NCBI RefSeq assembly: GCF_000611645.1
Contig: NW_014013614.1
Span: 1-64,000 of the forward strand
DNA: 64,000 nucleotides
Reading direction: 5' to 3'
Source of the DNA: Monoraphidium neglectum
Lineage: Eukaryota > Chlorophyta > Chlorophyceae > Sphaeropleales > Selenastraceae
Shown one piece after another: positions 63,565-64,000 of the stretch. The first letter of the stretch is position 1, and every line of letters begins with the position of its first letter. Position numbers and translations under genes: made by a program. The notes below the pieces were generated by a model. It did no database searches. It saw only the letters and a list, made by a program, of their open reading frames with translations, and was not told the origin of the DNA.

Positions 63565-63897
63565 ATGAGAAGCATTCGCGTTGGCTTGGTGATGAGTGCA
63601 TCATTCTCATTGGCCCTGATGCTTGCCGCTGCTGTGGCAGGTACGTGTTGAGCCACGCTGCCTGCGCGCCACGCAGCGCGCGCCACGCTGCTTGCGCGTT
63701 TCCTCCTTGGTGCTCCACCTCTTCCTTGCCATGCGCTCGGCCGCCAACGTGTATATGATCTCCTGCTGCAGAAGGATCCGCCAGGGCATGCGATGTTGTG
63801 ATCAATCCAATTTGTGGCAGCGACGGGCTCTCCTACATGAACCCCTGCGTCGCCATGCTCGCTGGAGTGCCTGTCTCCAGCCATGGATATTGCACTG
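63565..63897 (+). CDS. Secreted Kazal-type protease inhibitor domain protein, 5' part (continues past window)
   Basis: Two exons, 63565-63640 and 63772-63897, join in phase, with a further donor (ACTG/GTGAGG) at 63898. Exon 1 encodes only a signal peptide: MRSIRVGLVMSASFSLALML followed by AAAVAG. Exon 2 encodes a Kazal core, PICGSDGLSYMNPC, with the family spacing C-x7-C-x10-C and a final Cys in SHGYC. The position where Kazal domains have Cys two to three residues after NPC reads V-A-M-L, so one disulphide partner appears missing, and no earlier Cys pairs with it in this exon. Kazal domains inhibit serine proteases by exposing a reactive loop; this copy may be degenerate, or the pairing may be altered. 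Later exons could carry more domains. Confidence 0.7.
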
Positions 63898-64000
63898 GTG
63901 AGGCCCCCGCTGGGAAGAGGGGAGTGTGGAGTGTGCGTTGACTTCCCATAGAAAGCGAACCACAGCGCACACCGATGGTGGCTTGCCTAAGGCGTGTATG

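Overview
The window is nuclear DNA of a green alga (Chlorophyta; a chlorophycean lineage is most likely, but I cannot name a genus). The evidence is intron-dense genes with short GT-AG introns and GC-rich coding sequence. There are long Gln, Ala and Gly homopolymer tracts, many GT/AC and CAG/CTG microsatellites, and TGTAA-type polyadenylation signals. Several genes are plant-lineage or plastid-targeted: MTHFR, chorismate synthase, a plastid-type ribosome recycling factor, a plant-type glycosyltransferase and an SPX protein. I saw no rRNA, tRNA, CRISPR array, bacterial operon or intact mobile element. All gene models were spliced by eye. Where I say 'phase-consistent', every junction keeps the reading frame.

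Layout. 1-1149 (-): 5' part of arginyl-tRNA synthetase, running off the left edge. 2558-12976 (-): a giant 14-exon gene for a ~2,490-residue protein with five SPRY-type modules, a PCMT-like methyltransferase domain, a coiled segment, a pseudokinase and a HECT ubiquitin-ligase domain. This is the most striking object in the window. 14962-18505 (-): an MFS metabolite:H+ symporter. 19253-21801 (-): a small gene that may join an HABP4/SERBP1-like basic motif to a C-terminal membrane anchor. 22643-26798 (+): plant-type glycosyltransferase. 27610-30231 (+): short-chain dehydrogenase with a GC-AG intron. 30767-31951 (-): secreted protein of the bacterial solute-binding family 3. 32631-33561 (-): GNAT acetyltransferase. 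33953-37449 (+): MLH1 mismatch-repair protein. 37833-42535 (-): large HEAT/ARM-like protein resembling TORTIFOLIA1. 44271-46085 (+): SPX-domain protein with long polyQ. 47582-51641 (+): MTHFR. 52631-54397 (-): chorismate synthase. 54656-57989 (+): SART1/SNU66 splicing factor. 58298-60128 (-): ribosome recycling factor. 61550-63049 (+): AlgH/UPF0301 protein. 63565 to the edge (+): start of a secreted Kazal-type inhibitor gene.

The genes share no pathway, as expected for a eukaryotic chromosome. Shared themes are housekeeping functions (translation, splicing, mismatch repair, folate and shikimate metabolism) and plastid function. Chorismate synthase and SART1 are divergent with only 258 bp between start codons; GNAT and MLH1 are divergent across 391 bp. 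Gene-poor stretches around 18.5-22.6 kb and 60.1-61.5 kb carry degraded copies of one dispersed repeat.
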